Shown piece after piece: positions 16,455-25,140 of a stretch of DNA of 64,000 nt (its first letter is position 1; each line of letters opens with the position of its first letter). The stretch lies in the NCBI GenBank assembly GCA_009786125.1, contig WQTU01000139.1, positions 72,483 to 136,482 on the forward strand, written 5' to 3'. The stretch comes from Spirochaetota bacterium (lineage in GTDB: Bacteria > Spirochaetota > Spirochaetia > CADAEX01). Made by a program: the position numbers and the translations under genes. Under the pieces are notes generated by a model. That model saw only the letters and a list, made by a program, of their open reading frames with translations. It had not been told where the DNA came from and ran no database searches.

Positions 16455-18778
16455 TTAAGAACTTCTATTTTTCTGTTCGCGCAGTCTATCCGCAGCCTTT
16501 TAGCAGAGGATAGTCTGTCGAAAACCTTTTCGCCTACGCCGATTGCAGCAGGAATGCCCAGCTCCCCTGCCCTTATAGCCATATGCGAATTCGCGCCGCC
16601 ATATGCAGTAATAAAACCAAGTATCTTGCAGGAAAAAATCCAGTCGAAACCAGGGTCAGCTGCTCTTATTAGCAATATTTTCCCCGAAATATTATCCCTG
16701 CAAAGCCCTTCTGCACAAACTTCGCCAGCAGTCTCGCCAAGTGTAATATAATTAGGTATGCTAGTCGGCATATGAAAAGCATAAATGTCATCGGGATTCA
16801 GGATCACCGGCGGCATGGTTAAACTCAGTGTTTCCGCATAACGTCTTTTTCCTTCTGTAATGGAATCAGCAAGCGCGGTTTTCATGTCCGAGGAGGAAGA
16901 ATAGAGCTTGTCTATCAAAAAATAATCAAGGTATGCCATATCTTCGCGGCTAAATCCATATGATTCGCCTAACTTTGCCAGCAATTCCAATACATGAGAA
17001 AGGCTTTTGGTAAATACAAATTTGGAATATTCTCTTCCTTCAATACCTGCTTTTAGAAATTTAAAAAGAGCCAATACATCGCCCTGCAGTCCCTGGTTTT
17101 TCATTTCGCTTTGAATCGCAGCATATTGCTCCAGAGAAAGCATAAAAGGTTCCCGCTCCTGGTCTGGCATATCAATATTTTGCCCGCCAAGATACATTTC
17201 CGGCGCCATGTCGTAGCGCTTGGAAGTAATATCGTAAGTTCCGGGGCGCAAGTGTCCGTATTTGCGAAGAAAAGCAGCCTGCGAAAGTTCCTGCCAGTCC
17301 GCAGACATCTCGGAGCTTATGGTTTTAAGACTTCCCATATAATTTTGGTAATCCCGCTCCGACAAAATACCAATAGCAACAAGCGACTTTAAAAGCTGCA
17401 CTGCTATAAATCCTGCCCGGGCAAGCCCTGCAAATGGCAGGGTTCCGTAGCGCGTACAGTCCGCCATTAACCAATATATTTTGGATATATCATCCATATC
17501 ACTGGAAATAATTATTTCCCGCCTCTTGTCCAAAATATCTATTTTTTCGGTGTCAATAATCCACAAACCAGTACTTACATTTATTATATTGTTTGTTAGA
17601 CCGCACAACGAATTTCGCAAAGTATCGATATCCGCCTGAGTAAAGCCATGTGCAGATAAAATCTTGAGCCGCTGAGGCAAATCAAAAGTGTTGCAAGAAA
17701 AAACAATCTCGAACTCCACTTTGTCGTGCTTGTCCGGGTCGCTCGCAAGACTATCCAGATAATAATTTGCAAGTTTTTCGCTTAGCTTGTCATCTATATC
17801 TTTTGGGATAAACGAATTAAAACTAATCCTGACATCGATGTAGGGCAGCCCGCAAAATTCAACCATAAGCGGAAAGCTGCGAAGGTTTTTATAGCCGTAT
17901 TCATTGCGCTGATACGCCCATGTACCATCAGTTATAAGCCTGCGGTATAATGATGAAGCCAGCGGCTTGGGGCGGATGCCAATCATCTCTGCCGGGTTCC
18001 AGTCAGGCATAACGCCGTAAATAGCCCGGCTTCCCTGAGCATAAGGATGCTTTCCCATGCCTATGCTTATAAAGCTGTGGGCGCGCGCCAAAGCTTCGCC
18101 CTGCTTTTCAATACCCGCAATCTCTTGCTTCAAAACCAACGGGCGCGCCTGTAAAATATATAAAGTGCCGTCTTGTGTAAATGCAAATTCAATATCAATA
18201 TTATTTTTACCAAAGAGCTGCATCAATTCCCCGGCAGCCTCTGCAAGAGAGTCCAGGCGGCTGTCCCCACAGCGTTTCCCGTGGAATATATAACAGGTAG
18301 ACGAGTCTGCCATTTGTCCGGAAGTTATAGACTCCGAAGAGCCGCTGCTGCTGTCATAGTTAATAACGAAATAATTCCCGCCTGTGTTGGGGTCTACAGT
18401 AAACAACACCCCGGACATAGCAATATTTTGCAGCATGGGTTGCACTAAAATCTGATTCCCCGGGTTGTTATCTTTATAAGAACCACACACTTTTTTTGCC
18501 GCATCTATTACGTCGGCAGGAGCAACATTCAAGATCGAAAGAAAATGCCCTGCAAGAGACTCATTTTCACTATCTTCATTAAGAGCAGAAGAGCGCACAA
18601 TCAACGCACCGGAATTTCCGATCGCGCCAGACAACTCTGCGAACACGCGCTCTTTTATTGCGTTTGGGTTAGCAAGCAGCTCGCCTGTTGTAAATGTAAC
18701 TTGCGGCAGTATTTTGCTTTTTGTAACACAAGAGGCCATCGCATTTAAAGTATTTGCTTTGGTCGAAAATTTAAGCAT
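16451..18778 (-). CDS. L-glutamine kinase-like PEP-utilising enzyme (Cj1418 type)
   Basis: This 775-aa protein resembles PEP synthase but lacks its C-terminal PEP-binding barrel. The N-terminal ATP-grasp part shows LIVRSSALNEDS (about 58-69) and a LAGHFLSIL stretch; GVLFTVDPNTGG is near 120-135 and IDIEFAFTQDGTLYILQARP near 190-210. The C-terminal phosphohistidine domain has FITAYGGANSHMAIRAGELG with the swivelling His near 730. Cj1418 of C. jejuni has this composition and phosphorylates the amide of L-glutamine, the first step to phosphoramidate. The start overlaps the upstream phosphotransferase gene by 8 bases. By eye this gene is clearly GC-richer than its surroundings, which suggests transfer as a cassette. 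Confidence 0.8.
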   Translation of the reverse strand: MLKFSTKANTLNAMASCVTKSKILPQVTFTTGELLANPNAIKERVFAELSGAIGNSGALIVRSSALNEDSENESLAGHFLSILNVAPADVIDAAKKVCGSYKDNNPGNQILVQPMLQNIAMSGVLFTVDPNTGGNYFVINYDSSSGSSESITSGQMADSSTCYIFHGKRCGDSRLDSLAEAAGELMQLFGKNNIDIEFAFTQDGTLYILQARPLVLKQEIAGIEKQGEALARAHSFISIGMGKHPYAQGSRAIYGVMPDWNPAEMIGIRPKPLASSLYRRLITDGTWAYQRNEYGYKNLRSFPLMVEFCGLPYIDVRISFNSFIPKDIDDKLSEKLANYYLDSLASDPDKHDKVEFEIVFSCNTFDLPQRLKILSAHGFTQADIDTLRNSLCGLTNNIINVSTGLWIIDTEKIDILDKRREIIISSDMDDISKIYWLMADCTRYGTLPFAGLARAGFIAVQLLKSLVAIGILSERDYQNYMGSLKTISSEMSADWQELSQAAFLRKYGHLRPGTYDITSKRYDMAPEMYLGGQNIDMPDQEREPFMLSLEQYAAIQSEMKNQGLQGDVLALFKFLKAGIEGREYSKFVFTKSLSHVLELLAKLGESYGFSREDMAYLDYFLIDKLYSSSSDMKTALADSITEGKRRYAETLSLTMPPVILNPDDIYAFHMPTSIPNYITLGETAGEVCAEGLCRDNISGKILLIRAADPGFDWIFSCKILGFITAYGGANSHMAIRAGELGIPAAIGVGEKVFDRLSSAKRLRIDCANRKIEVLK

Positions 18779-20021
18779 TTTGCACCGTCAATCCTTCCAC
18801 TGTCTCGATCATAAAATTAGCCACCCGCTTTCCTGCTTCGCCAGGATATTGCCATGCCTGTGTCTTGACTTCTTTTATGGCTGATTCCATAGCGTTACTT
18901 TCAGAAACCTTTGAGATCTGGCTCGGCAAGTCATTCAACAAATCCGGCTTTAACTCTATACCGGTTTTTTTCAAGTTGCGAAAAGTCCATATTTCTTCCT
19001 GATCCTCATAAATCTGAAACGCATCACGAGATCGCCAGTCAAGTTTTTCAGATACATAAAAAACCGGCTTATTTCGTAAAAACATATAATCCAATATTAT
19101 GCCTGAAAAATCAGAAATCATAACATCTGCCTTTTTAAGTGAATATATATTATCACGTTCAAAGTCCCACTCCAAATTCGCATTGCTGGCATAACGCGAA
19201 GAAAGGCGGTCTATTATCTCTTTTTCGACAAGCAATGATTGCGGATGAGGTCTCACGATAATCCGCCACCCTGTTGCCACTAATGGGTCCAGCAGTTTCT
19301 CCCCAAATCTGGAAAGCAAAGCAACTTCGCTCCAGGATGGCGAAACCAGAACTGTAAAAATGCTATTTTCTTCTGCGGGAATCTGTTCAATTTTTTTAAC
19401 AAATTCATCCAAATAAGAGCAGCCTACGGTAACAATTTGTTTTTCCGGCAAATTGCGCACTTTCTCAAGTTTTCGAATGTGTTCTTCCTGATAATCCCGC
19501 CCATTTACCAAAAGCGAATCAAAATAATCCATGCCAAATAATTCACATTGTGCAAATTCCGAAGGAGTATGAAAAAGGTGGCTGTAATGTTTAACCATTT
19601 TAGAGCGCTTCCACTGATACACATCAAGCCCCGGCGTCGTTGCAAGAACAAAATCAGCAGAAAGAAAATTGAGCCTCGCAAAAGCTTTGTTGCCCCCGCC
19701 CAGGCACTCAGCCTTTACATGCTTAAACCCGGCATCAAAAACAGGGTCGTCTTTGGATGCGGTTAAATAGAGAAGGTCTATTCCTCGGCTTTCAAATTCT
19801 TCCACAACAGGCTTAAAGAGCGTCCAATAACGCTTGTCTTCTGCATAAATAACAAACTTGTTTTTTGATCCGTGTTTTGCCCTGCCGCCTGTAAAAAAGG
19901 ATTTTATCTTTATATACATAGCCTGAAATGTAAAATAAACCGCGGCTGCTATGCCAATAAGTATGGAAAAAATAGCGCTCCCTGTTCCGGGATCAATGTA
20001 AAGAAAAGGTAAAGATATCAT
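18771..20021 (-). CDS. CDP-glycerol glycerophosphotransferase-like protein (TagB/TagF family)
   Basis: This 416-aa protein has an N-terminal membrane anchor (IDPGTGSAIFSILIGIAAAV, about 9-28) and a cytoplasmic GT-B-like domain. LATTPGLDVYQWKRSKMVKH (about 128-147), VRPHPQS (about 250) and ADVMISDFSGIILDYMFLRN are typical of the TagB/TagF family. Classical members transfer glycerol phosphate from CDP-glycerol to a lipid-linked or growing glycan on the inner face of the membrane. It overlaps the glutamine-kinase-like gene by 8 bases and therefore heads the phosphoramidate operon. It might use cytidine diphosphoramidate instead of CDP-glycerol, which is a speculative alternative. An AGGAGA box lies about 13 nt before the ATG, longer than usual. 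Confidence 0.75.
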   Translation of the reverse strand: MISLPFLYIDPGTGSAIFSILIGIAAAVYFTFQAMYIKIKSFFTGGRAKHGSKNKFVIYAEDKRYWTLFKPVVEEFESRGIDLLYLTASKDDPVFDAGFKHVKAECLGGGNKAFARLNFLSADFVLATTPGLDVYQWKRSKMVKHYSHLFHTPSEFAQCELFGMDYFDSLLVNGRDYQEEHIRKLEKVRNLPEKQIVTVGCSYLDEFVKKIEQIPAEENSIFTVLVSPSWSEVALLSRFGEKLLDPLVATGWRIIVRPHPQSLLVEKEIIDRLSSRYASNANLEWDFERDNIYSLKKADVMISDFSGIILDYMFLRNKPVFYVSEKLDWRSRDAFQIYEDQEEIWTFRNLKKTGIELKPDLLNDLPSQISKVSESNAMESAIKEVKTQAWQYPGEAGKRVANFMIETVEGLTVQNA

Positions 20022-20119
20022 ATAAAACGTATTATCTCCTGTATAAGTAAACTAAATATTTAAAAAATTATCAACGCGTAGGACACAAAAACTCTAATAT
20101 TCTACTTCTGCCCGAAAGC

Positions 20120-21526
20120 CTAAAACCCAAATTTTAATAGGTCTAAAAATCCCAAAATGATATGATTAACTCTGTCTGAAGGCCGTATTGCTGCAACAGG
20201 TCCAAGAAATAGCATCGTAGCACACGCAACTATTATATACCACTTATTTCTATTAATAACAGGAGCCATCTTGGCAACTACAGTTAGTACAGTATTGTTT
20301 TTTACATAGATCAAATAGAAAATCAACATAAACTGGATCAGGATAATCATTATCATCCATCTGCCAAAATCAAAAAACATGAAAAAAACCGGAATATGAT
20401 AAACAAAAAGTAAAACAGGAAGAGTGAAAAATAATTTCATATATCGTTTTTGTTCAACGCGAAAGCAACATATCCAGAAGTATGCAAACAATACAATTAA
20501 AGGCAAGTTAATAAGCACACTTATTGTTCCCGAGAATTTCAAGAAACCCCAACCTGCCATCAAACCTCGCCAATCTGATAAATGATCTCCAAATCCTGCG
20601 AAGAATATCATGTGTATAAATTCGTATGCATAGTTAAGATCTGTTTTTGTTTTTATATATTCTACAAAAGCAGCAGCATCCGGAAACATAAAAGTCTGTT
20701 TGGCAAACAAAAGGTACGAAATAAAGCTTGAGACAACAACGACAAAACTAACAAAAAACAGGGCGATATATGATTTTTTTTCAGGTAACTTGTAAAATAA
20801 CAATATAAAAATAAATGGGATATAAAAAAACACCAGAATAAGATGTATTGATATGGTAAACAAGGCAAAAACCGGAATAAGCCACTTTAAGTATTGGTTA
20901 TCAATAATTGCTACCAAAATCAACATAAAAAGCAATGCGTATATTTCAGACCTGCCAAAATTATTTGGAGTAAAATATGCAGCAGGAGAAGCAAAACATG
21001 TTAGCAACAGCAAGGATAAAAACAACACAAAAGGTTTTATATTGTCTTTATTGCTTTTAATAAAATAGCCTAGGTAGACAGAAATCAAAAATATCATAAG
21101 TATCAAAGAGCAGAAAATAAAGTGCCATACAAAGTATCTTGAAATAAACTCCCCGTTTGAGAGAAAATCTACTACAGTTCCTAAAAAACCCCTTGATGAA
21201 ACTCCATAACGATATGACAAAAGAAAAGTACTTGCAGTAAGAGAGCACAAATTATCGATTTTAGGCGCCAGTGCAAGTAGTTGTATAAAAAGAAAGGAAA
21301 ATATACCAACTTCATATTTGTTTATACTATTCTTATACAGGATTACTAAATACATTATGCAAGCTGTAAATATATAAAGAGCAGGTATTTTGATTAAATT
21401 TGTGCGAAAGAAAACAAGGCAAAATAAATCGCAAAAAACCAAAAAAAATAAAACAACCATTAGTCGAAAACGAGTTTTATTAGAATAAAGAGTTTTATCT
21501 TCGTTACTTACTGCTTTAAGCATCAT
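20120..21526 (-). CDS. Polytopic membrane protein, tandem paralog A
   Basis: This 468-aa protein has about 11-12 predicted TM helices. A conserved short loop, LLSYRYGVSSRGFLGTVVDF (about 103-122), and an NNFGRSEIYAL motif after the fifth or sixth TM are shared with its neighbour. I do not recognise a named family. The topology and the position among glycosyltransferases fit an O-antigen/EPS polymerase (Wzy-like) or a GT-C glycosyltransferase using a polyprenyl-phosphate sugar. It is clearly homologous along its full length to the next gene, with the best agreement in the first 120 residues. ATGATG allows a start at 21526 or 21523; the second aligns with the paralog's start. Confidence 0.7.
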   Translation of the reverse strand: MMLKAVSNEDKTLYSNKTRFRLMVVLFFLVFCDLFCLVFFRTNLIKIPALYIFTACIMYLVILYKNSINKYEVGIFSFLFIQLLALAPKIDNLCSLTASTFLLSYRYGVSSRGFLGTVVDFLSNGEFISRYFVWHFIFCSLILMIFLISVYLGYFIKSNKDNIKPFVLFLSLLLLTCFASPAAYFTPNNFGRSEIYALLFMLILVAIIDNQYLKWLIPVFALFTISIHLILVFFYIPFIFILLFYKLPEKKSYIALFFVSFVVVVSSFISYLLFAKQTFMFPDAAAFVEYIKTKTDLNYAYEFIHMIFFAGFGDHLSDWRGLMAGWGFLKFSGTISVLINLPLIVLFAYFWICCFRVEQKRYMKLFFTLPVLLFVYHIPVFFMFFDFGRWMIMIILIQFMLIFYLIYVKNNTVLTVVAKMAPVINRNKWYIIVACATMLFLGPVAAIRPSDRVNHIILGFLDLLKFGF

Positions 21527-21548
21527 ATTTTTCTCTGATAATTAAAAT

Positions 21549-22940
21549 TTAAAAAACAAACTTTAACAAGTCTAAAAAACCTTCTGCGATATGCATAATC
21601 CTGTGAGAAGGCCCTTTTATTAGAACAGGTCCAAGAAATAGCATTATGGCACATGCAACTATTATATACCACCAGTTTTTATTAATAATAGGAACCATTC
21701 TACCTGCTACAATTAATACTGTATTGTTCTTTACATAGATTAAATAAAAAATCAACACAAACTGAATCAAGATAATCATTACCATCCATCTGGCAAAATC
21801 ATAAAATAGGAAAAAAACCGGTATATGATAAATAAAAAGTAAAACAGGAAGAACAAAAAAGATTTTCATGTATCGCTGCTTTTCTTGTAAAAAACAACTT
21901 ATCCAAAAGTATGCAAACAATACAATTAAAGGCAAGTTAATAAGCACACTTAGATTTCCTTTAAACATCAAAGACACTCTGTCCTTCCAGCCAAGCAAAT
22001 GTTCATGAAACTCTGCAAAAAATATCATATGTATATCGAATAGCAAAAACTCAATATCTGTTTTTGTTTTTAAATACTCCAGAAAAGCAACAGCATCCGG
22101 AAACACAAAAGTCTGCTTGGCAAACAAGAGGTACAAAATAAAGCTTGAGACAACAACCACAAAGCTAACAAAAAACAGGGCTATATATGATTTTTTTTCG
22201 GGCAACTTGTAAAACAGCAAGATAAAAATAAAAGGGATATAAAAAAATACCAAAATAAGATGTGTTGATATTGTAAACAAAGCAAGAAGCGGTATAAACC
22301 ACTTAAGGTATTGGTTGTCAATAACTGCTACTAAAAGCAGCATATAAATCAATGCATACATCTCAGATCTGCCGAAATTTTGCGCGGTAAGATATGTCGA
22401 AGGAGAAGCAAAACATGTTAGCAGCAACAAGGATAAAAATAACACAAAAGGTTTTATATCATCTTTGCTATTTTTGATAAGATAGCCCAAGTAAACAGAA
22501 ATCAAAAAAATTAGAAACACAGTTGAGCAAAAAATAAAGTGCCACACAAAATATTTTGAGATAAACTCCCCGTTTGAGAGAAAATCTACTACAGTTCCTA
22601 AAAAACCCCTTGATGAAACTCCATAACGATATGATAAAAGAAAAGAATTTGCAACAAGTGAATTCAAATTATCGAATTTCGGCGCCATTGCAAGCAGTTG
22701 TACAAAAAGAAAAGAAAATATACCAACTTCATATTTGTTTATACTGTTTTTATACAGAATTATTAAATACATTATGCAGGCTGTAAAAATATAAAGAGCA
22801 GGTATTTTAATTAAATTTGTACGAAAGAAAACAAGGCAAAATAAATCGCATAAAACTAGAAAAAACAAAACTGCCATTAGTCGAAAACGAGTCTTGCCAG
22901 AGTAAAGAGTTTTATCTTCGGTGCTTACTGCTTCAAGCAT
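21549..22940 (-). CDS. Polytopic membrane protein, tandem paralog B
   Basis: This 463-aa protein is homologous end to end to the gene that follows it, with about 11-12 TMs and the same LLSYRYGVSSRGFLGTVVDF loop. I chose the ATG at 22940 over a start eight codons earlier, because it has AGGAGA 7 nt upstream and overlaps the stop codon of the upstream GT2-GtrA gene (TAATG). That gene makes or flips a polyprenyl-phosphate sugar, the donor type used by GT-C enzymes, which makes a GT-C role for this pair attractive; this is inference. The two copies differ most in the large loop between the late TMs (about 285-330), the likely specificity region. Confidence 0.7.
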   Translation of the reverse strand: MLEAVSTEDKTLYSGKTRFRLMAVLFFLVLCDLFCLVFFRTNLIKIPALYIFTACIMYLIILYKNSINKYEVGIFSFLFVQLLAMAPKFDNLNSLVANSFLLSYRYGVSSRGFLGTVVDFLSNGEFISKYFVWHFIFCSTVFLIFLISVYLGYLIKNSKDDIKPFVLFLSLLLLTCFASPSTYLTAQNFGRSEMYALIYMLLLVAVIDNQYLKWFIPLLALFTISTHLILVFFYIPFIFILLFYKLPEKKSYIALFFVSFVVVVSSFILYLLFAKQTFVFPDAVAFLEYLKTKTDIEFLLFDIHMIFFAEFHEHLLGWKDRVSLMFKGNLSVLINLPLIVLFAYFWISCFLQEKQRYMKIFFVLPVLLFIYHIPVFFLFYDFARWMVMIILIQFVLIFYLIYVKNNTVLIVAGRMVPIINKNWWYIIVACAIMLFLGPVLIKGPSHRIMHIAEGFLDLLKFVF

Positions 22941-24043
22941 TATACTCTCCTGAATACATACCATTTTGCCATAATAAAGTTAACTGTCATTCCTGCTGCA
23001 ATACCGCCTGCCTGGGCAATTACTTTATAAGGAAACTCAAAATTAGACAATAGTGCTTTCAAGACAAGAAGATTTACTGCTAGCCCGAGAAGTGAAATTG
23101 CAATAAATTCAATCCACTTTTTGGGAGATAATGTTTTTTCTGCTGTATCGCGCTTAAACGACCACTTGTGATTGATAATATAGTTTTGAGTAACAGCAAT
23201 CAAAAAACAAATAGTGCTAATTTGAATCACTGGCAGCCCGAAAATATCGACACAGAAAAAGAAAATGATCAGATTAGTTAATGTTCCAAGCCCGCCGGTT
23301 ACAGCAAATTTGATAAATTGATCAACACCAGTATCACGACCTACGCTGCGTTTTATTCTCCAAACATTAATAAACGCTTCCAGAAAAATATTTTTCGACA
23401 TTTTTGAAGCCCCTAGTGTTCTATCTGTAAACAGGATAGGAACTTCCTTAACAGAGCAACCTGCAGCCCAGGCTCTGTACTTTAATTCAATTTGAAAAGA
23501 ATAACCCTTTGAAATAATGTTTTCCAGACCAATTTTTTCCAGCGCCCTTCTCGTCAACATATTAAAACCGCCGGTCAAATCTTTAATGGGGCAGCCAAAA
23601 ATCATGCGGGAATATAGCGATCCGCCTTTTGAGACTATGTTTCTAAGCATTGTCCACCCCTCAACACCACCGCCTTTTATGTTTCTGGAACCAATAACAA
23701 CATCATGCGTGTTAAGTTCCGAAAGCATTTTAGGAATGTATTTGGGATTATGGGAAAAATCTGCATCCATTTCAAGAAAAGCTTCATAATGGCGGGACAA
23801 ACCCCATTCAAATGCAGCAAGATATGCAGCTGCCAAGCCTTCTTTTTTTGGACGATTTAAGATATGTAGTCTGCCAGAATAAGAAGAAATAAGCTGTTCT
23901 ACTATTTTTGCAGTTCCATCAGGAGAATTATCATCCGCTACAAGAATTTCGACTTCTTGAGGAACAACATCAAAAGTAGCTTTTAAAATAGCTTCTATAT
24001 TTTCTGCTTCATTATAAGTGGGGATGGCAATTAAAAGTTTCAT
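22940..24043 (-). CDS. Polyprenyl-phosphate glycosyltransferase fused to a GtrA-like flippase domain
   Basis: This 367-aa protein joins an N-terminal GT2 domain of the DPM1/ArnC type to a C-terminal GtrA domain. The GT2 part has IAIPTYNEAENIEAIL (about 4-19), VADDNSPDGT, EMDADFSHNPKYI, and TDRTLGASKM. The GtrA part (about 245-365) has four TM helices with QNYIINHKWSFKR. Such fusions transfer a sugar from a nucleotide donor to undecaprenyl phosphate and move it to the periplasmic face for GT-C transferases. Its stop overlaps the start of the membrane paralog B, which is a likely user of the lipid-linked sugar. Confidence 0.88.
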   Translation of the reverse strand: MKLLIAIPTYNEAENIEAILKATFDVVPQEVEILVADDNSPDGTAKIVEQLISSYSGRLHILNRPKKEGLAAAYLAAFEWGLSRHYEAFLEMDADFSHNPKYIPKMLSELNTHDVVIGSRNIKGGGVEGWTMLRNIVSKGGSLYSRMIFGCPIKDLTGGFNMLTRRALEKIGLENIISKGYSFQIELKYRAWAAGCSVKEVPILFTDRTLGASKMSKNIFLEAFINVWRIKRSVGRDTGVDQFIKFAVTGGLGTLTNLIIFFFCVDIFGLPVIQISTICFLIAVTQNYIINHKWSFKRDTAEKTLSPKKWIEFIAISLLGLAVNLLVLKALLSNFEFPYKVIAQAGGIAAGMTVNFIMAKWYVFRRV

Positions 24044-24068
24044 CTATCGTTATTTCTCCTTATTTTAC

Positions 24069-25139
24069 TTACTTGGTCTTTTCTGTCAACAATTCATCAA
24101 ATAAATTAAACCACATCTTACCTACAAACTCCGGCTTAAATCTATCAATATCGCTTTGCGCTGCGGTTCCAAATTGCTTTCTTAAATTCAGATTTTCAAC
24201 AAGCTTTAAAATAGCTTCTGCTAACGCTTTAACATTTCCATTTTCTACTAATATCCCATCAATTCCATTGCGAATAATATCCGCAGGTCCTTCGGGGCAA
24301 TCAAATGAAACTGTTGGCACGCCGCAGGACTTTGCTTCAAGCAAAACTAATCCGAAACTTTCACGCCTCGAACTCACTACGCAAATACCTGCCTGACAAT
24401 ATTCTTCTTCCATTTTATCTGTTCGGGGTAAAATTTTTACTATATTTTCCAACCCATAATTTATTATTTGTTTTTGGAGCTTATCTTGTTCTCTTCCGGC
24501 TCCAATAATTCTAACCTGCCAATCTAAACATTTTTCCTTTATTAATGAAATCGCCTCTATAAGTCGCTCAAAGCCCTTTTCAAAAGAAAGCCGTCCAACA
24601 GACACTATTATTTTGTTTTCTGTTGTTGTTCTTTTTTCAGGAACAAAAGACAAGCTGTTTGCTATAACAACTGCTCTTTTATGCCAGGAATAATTTTTCA
24701 AATCACCGGAAGCAAGCACAACCACTGCATCTAGCCGCGGATAAAACAAGCGCCTTCTTATTCTTGTAAAAAAACTAAGCCCGTAATAAATTGTATGCTC
24801 TGCTGCAATTTTTATGCAATTTTTTCCTAAAAACAGCATGGGAAAATTATTCGCAGCAAGTGTTCCGATAACAATATCTTCGTTTTTACAATTTTTTCTT
24901 ATAGAAGAAAAATATTGTACTAATCTTTTTATTTTATTCTTTGAACAGCAATTTCCATGCAATATTTTAATTTTTTCAGTAGTTTTATAAGCAGGATTTC
25001 CATGAGAAGTTTTTACACTCAATACAGAAACTTCATATTTGTTTGAATCTGCCAGGATGTTTGCTAAATTTGTTACAGCGCGCTCAGTCCCTGCGGGAAA
25101 TGTTATATCCGGTACTATTATTGTTATTTTTTTTAGCAC
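24069..25139 (-). CDS. Glycosyltransferase family 4 (GT-B fold)
   Basis: This 356-aa retaining GT4 begins MLKKITIIVPDITFPAGTER (GTER loop of the acceptor domain). It has KIIVSVGRLSFEKGFERLIE (about 179-198) and the donor-site motif VVSSRRESFGLVLLEAKSCG (about 254-273), where ESFGLVLLE is the E(x7)E pair. The start is GTG at 25139, one nucleotide after the stop codon of the inserted ATP-binding-protein gene. A degenerate copy of this start (GTG-TTA-AAG-AAA-ATA then stop) remains on the other side of that gene at 26537, suggesting that the ATPase gene was inserted exactly at this gene's 5' end. No strong Shine-Dalgarno remains. Sugar specificity unknown. Confidence 0.85.
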   Translation of the reverse strand: MLKKITIIVPDITFPAGTERAVTNLANILADSNKYEVSVLSVKTSHGNPAYKTTEKIKILHGNCCSKNKIKRLVQYFSSIRKNCKNEDIVIGTLAANNFPMLFLGKNCIKIAAEHTIYYGLSFFTRIRRRLFYPRLDAVVVLASGDLKNYSWHKRAVVIANSLSFVPEKRTTTENKIIVSVGRLSFEKGFERLIEAISLIKEKCLDWQVRIIGAGREQDKLQKQIINYGLENIVKILPRTDKMEEEYCQAGICVVSSRRESFGLVLLEAKSCGVPTVSFDCPEGPADIIRNGIDGILVENGNVKALAEAILKLVENLNLRKQFGTAAQSDIDRFKPEFVGKMWFNLFDELLTEKTK

Positions 25140-25140
25140 G

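Noticed and set aside
16451-18778. Phosphoenolpyruvate synthase of central metabolism
   Set aside because: It lacks the C-terminal PEP-binding domain, and it is embedded between a phosphotransferase and an amidotransferase gene with overlaps.
20022-20119. Promoter before the TagB/F-like gene
   Set aside because: A TTGATA is present, but no acceptable -10 box lies at the right distance.
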